Shown: in pieces, positions 8,586-17,310 of the stretch | Layout of the letters: every line of letters starts with the position of its first letter | Position numbering within the stretch: the stretch's first letter is position 1 | Assembly: GCA_963663615.1 (NCBI GenBank) | Contig: OY760517.1 | Coordinates: forward strand, 2,976,001 to 3,040,000 | Direction of reading: 5' to 3' | Source of the DNA: G963663615 sp963663615 | GTDB lineage: Bacteria > Bacteroidota > Ignavibacteria > Ignavibacteriales > Melioribacteraceae | DNA length: 64,000 bases | Notes under the pieces: model-generated | What the model saw: only the letters and a program-made list of their open reading frames with translations | What the model was told of the DNA's origin: nothing | The model's database searches: none | Made by a program: the position numbers and the translations under genes

Positions 8586-9728
8586 ATGTCTTATCTATTC
8601 ACATCCGAATCTGTTTCCGAAGGACATCCCGATAAAGTTTGCGATGCTATATCCGACAGCATATTGGACGCGATCTTTACCGAAGACCCGCACGCACGTG
8701 TTGCCTGCGAAACATTTGTAACAACTGGACTTGCCCTTGTTGGCGGTGAAATTACAACCAACGCTTATGTTGAAATTCCTGAAATTGCACGTGCAGCTAT
8801 AAAGAAAATTGGCTACACAAGTAACGACTATAAATTCGATTCCGAATCTTGTTCTGTTCTAAATGCAGTTCACTCACAATCACCTGATATTGCTATGGGT
8901 GTTGATACAGGTGGTGCAGGCGACCAGGGCATTATGTTTGGATATGCTTGTAACCAAACTCCGGAGCTTATGCCACTTCCTATTATGATGGCTCATAAAT
9001 TGGTTAAACGTTTATCTGATATAAGAAATAACGAATCGGATTTAATGCCGTATTTGCGTCCCGATTCAAAAAGTCAGGTTACAGTTGAATATGACGACAA
9101 ACATAATCCATTACGTGTTGATGCTGTTGTTATTTCAACTCAGCACGACCCTGATGTAACACAGGAACGAATTAAAAAAGATGTAATTGAACACGTTATA
9201 AAAAAAATCATTCCTGAAAACCTGCTCGATAGCAATACAGTATATCATGTTAACCCAACCGGTATGTTTGTTATTGGTGGTCCACATGGCGATAGCGGCT
9301 TAACAGGAAGAAAAATTATTGTTGATACTTATGGCGGATGGGCTCCTCATGGTGGTGGTGCTTTCTCTGGCAAAGACCCGTCTAAAGTTGATCGCAGTGC
9401 AACTTATGCATCGCGTCATATAGCTAAAAATGTTGTTGCTGCAGGCATGGCAGATGAATGCCTCGTGCAGGTATCCTATGCAATTGGTGTTGCAGATCCG
9501 GTATCTATTTTTGTAGATACTAAAAATACCGGAAAACTTCCCGATAGTAAGATTGCTGAAATCATCAGAAAAGAAGTTGATATGACTCCTAAAGGAATTA
9601 TAACTCGACTCGACTTGTTGCGTCCGATATTTGCAGCTACTTCTTCTTACGGTCATTTTGGTCGTGAAGAAGATTCATTTACATGGGAAAAGAGAGATCT
9701 TGTTCCGGTATTTCAAAAACATATGTAA
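8586..9728 (+). CDS. metK: S-adenosylmethionine synthase
   Basis: MetK joins methionine and ATP into S-adenosylmethionine. The 380-residue protein has all the signature motifs: SEGHPDKVCD near the N-terminus, GGAGDQGIMFGYA around residue 115, and DSGLTGRKIIVDTYGGWAPH with GGGAFSGKDPSKVDRS around 240-275. A GTG at 8580 is in frame, but the ATG at 8586 gives the family start MSYLFTSESVSEGHP and is preceded by GGGGTG. The next gene, ahcY, begins 25 bp downstream, so SAM production and removal of its spent form are co-expressed. Confidence 0.98.
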   Translation: MSYLFTSESVSEGHPDKVCDAISDSILDAIFTEDPHARVACETFVTTGLALVGGEITTNAYVEIPEIARAAIKKIGYTSNDYKFDSESCSVLNAVHSQSPDIAMGVDTGGAGDQGIMFGYACNQTPELMPLPIMMAHKLVKRLSDIRNNESDLMPYLRPDSKSQVTVEYDDKHNPLRVDAVVISTQHDPDVTQERIKKDVIEHVIKKIIPENLLDSNTVYHVNPTGMFVIGGPHGDSGLTGRKIIVDTYGGWAPHGGGAFSGKDPSKVDRSATYASRHIAKNVVAAGMADECLVQVSYAIGVADPVSIFVDTKNTGKLPDSKIAEIIRKEVDMTPKGIITRLDLLRPIFAATSSYGHFGREEDSFTWEKRDLVPVFQKHM

Positions 9729-9753
9729 TTAAGAAAACAGGAGAATATAATTA

Positions 9754-11031
9754 ATGGATCATAAGGAAGGTTTTTACAAGGTAAGAGACCTAAGTCTTGC
9801 TGATGAAGGCAGGAAAAAAATTGAATGGGCAGAATCAAGAATGCCTGTAATGATGAAACTACGTGAAGAGTTCGAAAAAACAAAACCTTTGGAAGGTTAT
9901 AAACTTGCAGGCTGTTTGCATGTAACTAAAGAAACTGCTGTACTTGTTGAAACACTTGTAGCTGCCGGTGCAAAGGTTAGCTGGAGTGGTTGTAACCCTC
10001 TTTCAACTAATGATCAAATTGCTGCTGCACTTGCAAAAGCCGGTGTTGAAATTTACGCATGGCACGGTCAGAACGTTGAAGAATTCTACTGGTCAATTGA
10101 ACGTACTCTTGACATGAAACCACAACTTACACTTGATGATGGTTCCGATCTTATATTCACAGTACACAACAAATTCCCCGAACTGATTGAAACCGTTATT
10201 GGCGGTACCGAAGAAACTACCACTGGTATTAAACGTCTTCGTGCAATGGCTAAGGATGGCAAACTTCGCTACCCTGTTATTGCTGTTAACGATGCAGAAA
10301 CCAAATGGGATTTTGATAACGTTTACGGAACCGGTCAGTCTTCAATTGATGGTATCCTTCGTGCTACTTCAATTATGCTTGCTGCCAAAAACTTTGTTGT
10401 TGCTGGTTACGGTCACTGCGGTAAAGGTTGTGCAATGCGTGCAGATGGTCTTGGTTCACATGTAATCGTTACTGAAATAAAACCAACTGCTGCTCTAAAA
10501 GCTACCCTTGAAGGTCATCAGGTTATGACTATGGATCAAGCTGCCAAAGTTGGTGATATTTTTATTACTGCTACAGGTTGCAAAGATGTAATCACCAAAA
10601 AACATTTTGAAAAAATGAAAGATGGTGCAGTTGTTTGTAATACTGGTCATTACGATTGCGAAATAAACATTGACGACCTTGAAGAACTTGCAGTTAGCAA
10701 ACGTACAATTCGCGATAACAACGAAGAATATACAATGGCTGATGGCAGAAGAATTTATCTTCTTGCTCAGGGTCGTTTGGTTAACCTTGCCGCTGCTGAA
10801 GGTCACCCTTCTGAAGTAATGGATATGTCATTCGCTAACCAGCTGCTTAGTCACGTTAAATTAGCCGAATGGGATAAACAGGGTATTTTACTTGAACCTG
10901 AAGTAATAGATATTCCTGAAGAACAGGATCAGTATATTGCTACTATCAAGCTAAAAACTATGAACTACAAAATAGACAAGCTTTCAAAAGAGCAGCTTGT
11001 TTACCTTGATGATTATACTGCTGGTACCTAA
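9754..11031 (+). CDS. ahcY: S-adenosylhomocysteinase, short archaeal/Thermotoga-like form
   Basis: AhcY hydrolyses S-adenosylhomocysteine to adenosine and homocysteine, using bound NAD. The 425-residue sequence shows GCLHVTKETAVL, WSGCNPLSTNDQIAAAL and the NAD site VVAGYGHCGKGCAMRADGLG near residue 215. It lacks the C-terminal Lys/Tyr-rich tail ending in YRY known from most bacterial and eukaryotic enzymes; it ends instead in YLDDYTAGT. Together with the variant NAD loop GYGHCGKG (usually GYGDVGKG), this matches the shorter form common in archaea and Thermotoga. It is the second gene of the metK operon and ends before a strong terminator. The coding assignment is firm; the archaeal-type relation is from recalled family patterns. 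Confidence 0.96.
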   Translation: MDHKEGFYKVRDLSLADEGRKKIEWAESRMPVMMKLREEFEKTKPLEGYKLAGCLHVTKETAVLVETLVAAGAKVSWSGCNPLSTNDQIAAALAKAGVEIYAWHGQNVEEFYWSIERTLDMKPQLTLDDGSDLIFTVHNKFPELIETVIGGTEETTTGIKRLRAMAKDGKLRYPVIAVNDAETKWDFDNVYGTGQSSIDGILRATSIMLAAKNFVVAGYGHCGKGCAMRADGLGSHVIVTEIKPTAALKATLEGHQVMTMDQAAKVGDIFITATGCKDVITKKHFEKMKDGAVVCNTGHYDCEINIDDLEELAVSKRTIRDNNEEYTMADGRRIYLLAQGRLVNLAAAEGHPSEVMDMSFANQLLSHVKLAEWDKQGILLEPEVIDIPEEQDQYIATIKLKTMNYKIDKLSKEQLVYLDDYTAGT

Positions 11032-11054
11032 ACCGGAGTAAATACATTTTATTG

Positions 11055-11087
11055 AAAGGCGATTCATACCGAATCGCCTTTTTTTAT
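11055..11087 (+). terminator. Rho-independent terminator of metK-ahcY
   Basis: An 11-bp stem AAAGGCGATTC / GAATCGCCTTT with loop ATACC is followed by a T run. It lies 24 bp after the ahcY stop. Confidence 0.9.
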
Positions 11088-11137
11088 TAAGCTCACAATT
11101 GCCTGTCACTGATCATTCCACGATAACCTTATAAAGT

Positions 11138-11166
11138 AAAAAAAAGGGCAGCAAAATTGCCGCCCT
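11138..11166 (-). terminator. Rho-independent terminator of the T9SS cargo operon
   Basis: On the minus strand AGGGCGGCAA pairs with TTGCTGCCCT around a short loop and is followed by eight T. It lies 30 bp beyond the stop at 11196. A near-identical hairpin ends the helicase gene at 17224-17249. Confidence 0.85.
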
Positions 11167-11195
11167 ATTAGATCAAAATATATCGTAATTTTATG

Positions 11196-14100
11196 TTATT
11201 TCATTAATATCATTTTGCGAGTAGCAGAATAATCGTTTACCTGAATATTATAAAGGTAAACACCACTTGCCAAACTTGCTGCATTAAAGTTAACTGTATA
11301 TACACCCTGTGCTTTCTGTTCGTTAACCAGTGTTGTTACTTCACGACCAAGTATATCGAATATTTTTATTGTTACTATACCAGCTTCCGGTATCTGGTAG
11401 TTTATTGTTGTACTTGGGTTAAACGGGTTTGGATAGTTCTGTGCCAATCCATATTCAGTTACTTCAAGATCACCGGCATAAGAAATTTCATTTCTATTAG
11501 CTTTACTTATTACCTCGTTTTCAGCAAAAAGATGAGTTAAAGAATAGCTTGCACCAATATTTTCATCAACGACTAATCTTAAAATAACATTCCTTGTACC
11601 AACTCCGTCTGTTAAAATATCATAAGTAACCATTTTGAATTCAGAATGGTTTGTCTTTGTGAATGAAACATCATCGTAAATACCAAGAACTTCGTTTGAA
11701 GAGGCATCAACTAGCTCCAATTTAAAATCAACATAATCATCATTATCAAAAACCTCAGGAACCATATCCGAATTTAGGGCACAATAATTAAGGCTAACTT
11801 GTAAATTAGAATTATCACTGATGGTAAACGTCTTTGTTGTTAACATTCCATTCAGGTCATCCAGATTATTTATAGGAGTCTCTTCATCAACATCAACAAA
11901 TTCAACTAAAGTGCCGTTTAGATTAATATCAGCAACTGTGAAAAAGAACTGCAATTCATCCTTATAAACAATCCCTTCTCGCCCAGTTGAAGTAATTATC
12001 CTGTTAGTTTTTGGAATTATATTATCAATTCTATCAGACATTACAATTTCATTCGGGTAACCTGAACCTGGTTCACTAATTGTTAATGCCGATACTTCAT
12101 CAACTGACGAAGCATAAGCTAGTTCAAATCCTTCACCCGATATACCAAATGAACGAATTGTCCAACTTGAATTAGTTATAAATTTCTTTGAGTTATTTTG
12201 AGACCAACCAACTACATAAGCATCAGTCCCAGCTCTGGAGATTAGTGGCTCATGAGCAAGATAACCAAATTTGTGTGACTGCGGATTCCAATTTACTGTT
12301 CCACCAATGGAGCCTTGCAAACCTCTTAAAATTAAACGTTTTGTAACATAGGCTGTATTGGTACTGTTTGATTTAGTTGGATCATCATAAATGTTAGAAT
12401 TTGTACCTATCCATACTACTCTTGGTAGTGGCGACTCTAGTAATACAACCATAGATGGGTTATAATTAATAGAAGTACCACAGCCTTCAGATACTTCAGA
12501 GTAATATGTCCATTGAAAATCATCGATTAAAGCATTTGTAAATTCAGCATATTGGTATTTTATTGACTCATTTCCTTCCTGCCAAACCAAATGAGCAAAA
12601 TAGCCCCACGGACTTCCTGATCCAACTACTGATGCATTTTTAGAATCTGCTGTAGTATTTACTATCTTTGTATAGCCTGGTATCCATTCATAAATGTTTG
12701 TTGAATTATTATAATGTGCTCTTGCATAATATATACCTGCTTCATCAGCAAATCCGCCTATATCTTCTACTCGCCAAATCGCCAAACAATTTGTACTAAA
12801 TAATGCAAAACTTGGCTGTGCATCAAATGAATAATCTCCATTATATAGTGTCTCATACAATTCTGTGGTCCTTGTTATAGTTTGAGTAGAGAGATCGTAT
12901 TCACTAATTTTAATTGCATAGCCATTTGGTGTTTCTTCCTGATAAATTATCTGAAATGGATTCTTTTCAAAACCTAAAGAAGGGCTTTTGGCATTTGCAC
13001 TTGTTAGTGGTTGTCCATTATTTCCAAATGTCCAGTTACCAGTTTCACCAGCTTTATGTTCAACCCATATTTTACCCAAACTTTCATATACTGCTATATA
13101 ATTGTTTCCAAGCTTAAACACTTTACGCTGGTTTGAGTTTCTAAGTGTCTCTGTATCATCGGTTAATTGTGTTCCCTTCACTATCGCTTTTATATTTGTA
13201 TTTGCTTCCTGAAAGAAAACTTTTGTTTCAATGTTCCCGGCATCTTCAAAAATTGCTCCGTCTTCAGGGTTTGCTTCCCATCTGATGAATTTGCAATCAT
13301 GGTCAGTTCCTGATATTTCTATCGATTGAGATTGTGGTACTTTTACAGAATAATAAGGCTCTTCCCAATCATATCCATCATAACCCTGTGCAAGGAAGAG
13401 ACCTTTTTCAGTTGCACCTGCTTTTCCGGTAGGTTCGTAATAACCCGTTCCTCCATTATCAATCCAATATTTAGTACCAAGTTCTGACTGTGTGCCATTA
13501 CTTTTTAAATACCACGGATCATCAAAATAGATATGCCCGTCACTGGCTTCAGCACTGTTTTCCAAAGATATGCTAACTTTAGCTTCTTTTAAATGTTCAA
13601 AATTAGCATGATGCTCTAATTCATCATCAACTGTAGTAAAATTATAGTTAAATAAATTATTCGTAGCTAATTCATCCCAATAAATATGTTTTAAAGTATA
13701 ACCTTCCGAATTATAATCCGCAAACCTTTCATTATTAGTTGTTGCAAGGTATTCTTCACCAAGTTCAAGAGGGATAGAATTACCAGATTCTATTGTTGTG
13801 CCGTCAATCGTAATTGTCCCACCATAGTTTTCGTACTCACCATATATGTTAGGATATAAGCTACTATTAGTAAATATAAAATCACCGCTCTCGTAAGTGG
13901 ATATTTTTCCAACCCATGTTCCCCAAGTATTTGTTGTTTTTGCATACTCACCATATATCCATATATAATTATTATTTGATGGATCCATTGCAATACCACT
14001 ATAATCACCCCAACGATTTCTGTCAATCAAAATATTTTTGTAACCAGCTTCACCCAATTTTAACCAACGAATATCTCTATGCGAAGATTCACCCGCCTTG

Positions 14101-15143
14101 TGCATAGTATATGCAACTCCTGCATAATCATCTGCACTTGATTTATTAAAAACTAATATCATGTTTCCATTATTATCAGGATGAATAACCGGAAAATAAA
14201 AATAAATGCCATCCTCTTCTATAGTACCGTTATGCAACACATTATTATTATTTTCAATATCGATAGCAAAGTATTTAATGGCAGAACCATTATTAGTAGA
14301 ATTATTAACAATAAATGCACCGTAAATAATTTTGTCTCTCATTACTAAATCAGAAATACTCATCGGAAATAAAGTAAGGTCCAGATTTGTGTTTTCCCCT
14401 TTTTGCTTAGCAGTTGATGGGGCCGAATAAGGACCATTTAAAGAAATCGCCGGCAATGTACTAAATGAAGGGTTACCTCCAAGAGGATTGGTAACCTGTT
14501 TTATTATTACATCACCATTATCTTGAGTATATCCGATATAAAACTCTTCCGAATTTGTTCCTATTACTCTAGCTGGTTTCATTCGTCTGGAGTTTAGAAT
14601 ATCCTGCTTGTTAAACTGATATTGTTTATTTCCATTATAAATTTGATTTTTGTTAAGTATAGTGAGATCATTACTATTGCCACTAATGGTTGTAGAGTGA
14701 GAAGTAAGTACGATAGTAGTGTTATCGTAACCTAATCCGGGGAAATCAAGCGAATAATCCGAACCTTTAATTTCATATTTATACCAACCACCTGTCGGGT
14801 CTCCTGTCTGGCTTGCAGCTAAAAGATAATAATTTTTATTACTACCTTTAATTGCAACTATTAAAAATCTGTCCGAAGAATGATCATATACAATTTTTGG
14901 GTCAAAAATACTTCCCGAAACTCCAAAAAAGTCCTGAAGTGTTTCTTCTTCTCCATTAGAGCCATCTTTATTGTATATAGCTATTTTTTGGTTCACGACA
15001 AGAACTACATGATTTGTCCCAACAGCAATAACAGGATCAGGAGGCTTTTTCCCTGTATAATTAATCCCTTCAAAATCTGTTAATAAACTTTGTGAAAATA
15101 CAAATGATGTTAATAATACAGTAATAAAAACGAAAACTCTCAT
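11196..15143 (-). CDS. Giant secreted protein with T9SS sorting domain
   Basis: This 1315-residue protein is exported by the type IX secretion system. It has a Sec signal peptide (residues 1-18, MRVFVFITVLLTSFVFSQ). The last 80 residues form a type-A sorting domain: LAQNYPNPFNPSTTINYQIP, then IKIFDILGREVTTL, ASGVYLYNI and the final KMILMK. The first 420 residues look like a beta-propeller or sialidase-like fold with repeated aromatic strands. Residues about 430-660 include two InlB-like small beta modules, followed by a second propeller-like region (about 680-1020). No catalytic motif is visible. The lipoprotein gene ends 7 bp upstream, so the two form an operon and may act together at the cell surface. 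It could be an adhesin or a degradative enzyme scaffold; function unknown. Confidence 0.85.
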   Translation of the reverse strand: MRVFVFITVLLTSFVFSQSLLTDFEGINYTGKKPPDPVIAVGTNHVVLVVNQKIAIYNKDGSNGEEETLQDFFGVSGSIFDPKIVYDHSSDRFLIVAIKGSNKNYYLLAASQTGDPTGGWYKYEIKGSDYSLDFPGLGYDNTTIVLTSHSTTISGNSNDLTILNKNQIYNGNKQYQFNKQDILNSRRMKPARVIGTNSEEFYIGYTQDNGDVIIKQVTNPLGGNPSFSTLPAISLNGPYSAPSTAKQKGENTNLDLTLFPMSISDLVMRDKIIYGAFIVNNSTNNGSAIKYFAIDIENNNNVLHNGTIEEDGIYFYFPVIHPDNNGNMILVFNKSSADDYAGVAYTMHKAGESSHRDIRWLKLGEAGYKNILIDRNRWGDYSGIAMDPSNNNYIWIYGEYAKTTNTWGTWVGKISTYESGDFIFTNSSLYPNIYGEYENYGGTITIDGTTIESGNSIPLELGEEYLATTNNERFADYNSEGYTLKHIYWDELATNNLFNYNFTTVDDELEHHANFEHLKEAKVSISLENSAEASDGHIYFDDPWYLKSNGTQSELGTKYWIDNGGTGYYEPTGKAGATEKGLFLAQGYDGYDWEEPYYSVKVPQSQSIEISGTDHDCKFIRWEANPEDGAIFEDAGNIETKVFFQEANTNIKAIVKGTQLTDDTETLRNSNQRKVFKLGNNYIAVYESLGKIWVEHKAGETGNWTFGNNGQPLTSANAKSPSLGFEKNPFQIIYQEETPNGYAIKISEYDLSTQTITRTTELYETLYNGDYSFDAQPSFALFSTNCLAIWRVEDIGGFADEAGIYYARAHYNNSTNIYEWIPGYTKIVNTTADSKNASVVGSGSPWGYFAHLVWQEGNESIKYQYAEFTNALIDDFQWTYYSEVSEGCGTSINYNPSMVVLLESPLPRVVWIGTNSNIYDDPTKSNSTNTAYVTKRLILRGLQGSIGGTVNWNPQSHKFGYLAHEPLISRAGTDAYVVGWSQNNSKKFITNSSWTIRSFGISGEGFELAYASSVDEVSALTISEPGSGYPNEIVMSDRIDNIIPKTNRIITSTGREGIVYKDELQFFFTVADINLNGTLVEFVDVDEETPINNLDDLNGMLTTKTFTISDNSNLQVSLNYCALNSDMVPEVFDNDDYVDFKLELVDASSNEVLGIYDDVSFTKTNHSEFKMVTYDILTDGVGTRNVILRLVVDENIGASYSLTHLFAENEVISKANRNEISYAGDLEVTEYGLAQNYPNPFNPSTTINYQIPEAGIVTIKIFDILGREVTTLVNEQKAQGVYTVNFNAASLASGVYLYNIQVNDYSATRKMILMK

Positions 15144-15150
15144 TTTTCCT

Positions 15151-16428
15151 CTATTTTTTTGTTAATGAAATAATCCCCCGGTCTTCAATACCATTGGTAC
15201 GGTAAACTCCAACAGCAACAGTAATATTATTTTTTACTGACAGACCATAATATTTTATATTTGTTGCTGCAAGTTCCGTATATGTTTTCCAATCTTTACC
15301 ATTATAGTGGTCAACTATTCCGCGTGTACCTATTGTATAAATATCATTTCTATCAGTTCCTCTTACTTTTAATATTCCTATTTTAGTGTCTAAATCTCTC
15401 CATAAAGCTTTTGGATTAGAAAAATTATTTCCTAACCTAAACAAAGTATGTGAAACCAACTGATAAAGATTTTCATCATTATCCATCCAAACACTATAGA
15501 ACCTTCCTGATAAATAATTTAGAGATTTATGGTTTTTTGTTTCAAAATCATTAAATACCAAATTTGCTTTTTCATCTTCAATCTTTATTAACACATTAGG
15601 CTTTGAGTCTTCCTGTCCGCAAACCCATATAACATCACCATCTTCGTCACCCCACATATCTGTTAAGGTTACATCGGTTCCAGTGTATATTTTTTTCCAT
15701 TCAGTGCCATTGTAATGTCTTAAATCTCCATCATCTCCAACGATATAAAAATCTTCTGCCGAGTTTGCCCATATGGATTTTATTCTGCCAAAGTTATCTG
15801 GAGAGCCATAATAGACTACTTTATCGTCTTTATATCTAATTACACTTAAATTAGCTACTAGTATATCATTCTCATCCAATACAAATATCGTATTGAGGGG
15901 GTAATAAACATTGTTTATAAATATTTCAGTTGGCTCCCATTCGCTTCCGTTCCAATGAACTGCATTATACTTCTCTTCATCTACGCTTATTTGCCCAACT
16001 GCCCAAATATTATTTTCATTAATAATTGCAACATCTTTTAGAAAAGAGTTTCCTATACCACTTCCGATAAAAAAGTTTTGCCATGTTAATTCATGACTGG
16101 TAGTATCCAATGTTGTAAAAGTTACTACTTCACTTTTAATATCATCAGAAAAAGAAAGATAGAATGCATAATTAGTTTTTGGCTCCAGGTTTTCAACAAT
16201 AAATGTATCAATTTCAGTATTGATAATATTGCTGTAATACAATGAATCTTCCTGATAAATACTAAATTTTGCCGGGTAATTAATATTGGTAACTGATACT
16301 TCAAACGATGCTTCAATACAACCTGAATCGGTTAACTTAAAATCGGCTCTTTTTTCGTTTTCTGGTTCTGTACTATCGCAGGAAATACTTACCAGAATAA
16401 CTAATATTAGGTATATAACCTTTTTCAT
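15151..16428 (-). CDS. Surface lipoprotein with propeller-like repeats
   Basis: The 425-residue protein starts with a lipoprotein signal (VILVSISC, Cys at residue 17), so it is anchored in the outer or inner membrane. A fibronectin-type-III-like domain follows (about 30-110: ASFEVSVTNINYP and LEPKTNYAFYLSFSD). The rest has repeats of the type HWNGSEWEP, HYNGTEWKK and HYNGKDWKT, each following a strand with IWAVG, FYIVG or IYTIG. This is the mark of a beta-propeller of the sort seen in T9SS-bearing bacteria. It is the first gene of the operon with the giant T9SS cargo protein 7 bp downstream. No enzymatic residues are evident. Confidence 0.8.
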   Translation of the reverse strand: MKKVIYLILVILVSISCDSTEPENEKRADFKLTDSGCIEASFEVSVTNINYPAKFSIYQEDSLYYSNIINTEIDTFIVENLEPKTNYAFYLSFSDDIKSEVVTFTTLDTTSHELTWQNFFIGSGIGNSFLKDVAIINENNIWAVGQISVDEEKYNAVHWNGSEWEPTEIFINNVYYPLNTIFVLDENDILVANLSVIRYKDDKVVYYGSPDNFGRIKSIWANSAEDFYIVGDDGDLRHYNGTEWKKIYTGTDVTLTDMWGDEDGDVIWVCGQEDSKPNVLIKIEDEKANLVFNDFETKNHKSLNYLSGRFYSVWMDNDENLYQLVSHTLFRLGNNFSNPKALWRDLDTKIGILKVRGTDRNDIYTIGTRGIVDHYNGKDWKTYTELAATNIKYYGLSVKNNITVAVGVYRTNGIEDRGIISLTKK

Positions 16429-16654
16429 TACGCACTCGTTTTATTTTTGCCCAAAAACTACCCAAATCAAAAAAAAAAAGATCACAATGTCAAAATAATT
16501 AATGTTAATAAAGGGGGATAAATTTTGACACCCTTAAAAGACATAGAGAAATGCTAAGTATTACGTGTTGCTGATTATTTCGTAACAAATTTGTAAACCT
16601 GTTCCGTTAAGTAATGCTCCTTAAAGGCAGAGTATATGTAGTTTTGGTAATTAC

Positions 16655-16683
16655 CTACACAAGAGTAATCGCTACGCGATATA
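16655..16683 (+). repeat. 29-bp dispersed repeat, copy 1
   Basis: CTACACAAGAGTAATCGCT followed by ACGCGATATA; it lacks the AA found in the other two copies (16935 and 17195). Confidence 0.8.
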
Positions 16684-16699
16684 TAAGTCTCGGCATGCC

Positions 16700-16747
16700 C
16701 TACAAAGATGATATTGTTATAGTCCCGGAGGGACGGAATGTCTGTAG
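16700..16747 (-). repeat. Minimal relative of the 80-bp element
   Basis: On the minus strand CTACAGACATTCCG is followed by the hairpin GTCCCTCCGGGAC and ends in TTTGTAG. This is the same plan as the left arm of the 80-bp elements at 31052, 31501, 39643 and 39878, but shorter. Confidence 0.55.
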
Positions 16748-16934
16748 AAACCTTACTAACAAATGGATTTAATCCCCGGCGGGGAGGCATGTGGATTTAC
16801 CTGATATGAATTGTCGGCAGAGGGCTGCCGACCTACAGAACTAATCATTCTGTAACAGATTTTATACCATCAATTATTCCGTCAAGGAGTGGTCCTTGAC
16901 GGCAGTATATATGGTTTCGTTTCGTTGTAATTAG

Positions 16935-16964
16935 CTACACAAGAGTAATCGCTAACGCGATATA
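16935..16964 (+). repeat. 29-bp dispersed repeat, copy 2
   Basis: CTACACAAGAGTAATCGCTA followed by ACGCGATATA; identical to copy 3 through ACGCGATA. Confidence 0.8.
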
Positions 16965-17100
16965 CAAAAACGGCAGGAGAATACTCCTGCCCTACAATAC
17001 GATAATTGTAGTGGGAAAGGAAACCTCCGAAATTCTTTAAATTTCGCAGGTTTGAATAATAATTATGCCACTCCACCGGAGCTTTTTGTCTTATTATTTT

Positions 17101-17127
17101 CTATAAACATTTCGTCCCGTTGGGACT
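17101..17127 (+). repeat. Truncated 80-bp element (left arm)
   Basis: CTATAAACATTTCG plus hairpin GTCCCGTTGGGAC matches the left arm and first hairpin of the complete elements; the right half is missing. Confidence 0.6.
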
Positions 17128-17194
17128 TATGGCAGCACATAGTACAACCCTACTCAACTGCTTCGCAGTATTGTTTGAATGCTTTACTTCCATT

Positions 17195-17224
17195 CTACAC
17201 AAGAGTAATCGCTAACGCGATAAA
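17195..17224 (+). repeat. 29-bp dispersed repeat, copy 3
   Basis: CTACACAAGAGTAATCGCTA followed by ACGCGATA, directly beside the helicase terminator. Confidence 0.8.
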
Positions 17225-17249
17225 TAAAAAAGGCGGCAAAATTGCCGCC
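17224..17249 (-). terminator. Rho-independent terminator of the helicase gene
   Basis: On the minus strand GGCGGCAA pairs with TTGCCGCC over a 2-nt loop and is followed by a run of six T, 60 bp after the stop of the helicase gene. Confidence 0.85.
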
Positions 17250-17310
17250 GTAATAAACTTGATCTGCCAGGGAATTACCCCTAACTAACTGTATATTTTA
17301 ATTCTTCAAA

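Larger units (their letters stand above)
16429..17310. other. Gene-free region of clustered hairpin repeats
   Basis: This 880-bp stretch has no credible gene. It is a mosaic of small inverted repeats: 16700-16747, 16813-16832 (GTCGGCAG/CTGCCGAC), 16879-16902 (CCGTCAAGGA/TCCTTGACGG), 16972-16991 (GGCAGGAG/CTCCTGCC), 17021-17053 (AAACCTCCGAAATT, one mismatch), the left half of an 80-bp element at 17101-17127, and three copies of a 29-bp unit. Short ORFs in it are translations of the repeats. Confidence 0.8.

Noticed and set aside
16575..17288. Three short ORFs (16575-16790, 16882-17076, 17052-17288)
   Set aside because: They are built from the hairpin and 29-bp repeats; for example SDYSCV recurs in two of them from the same repeat.
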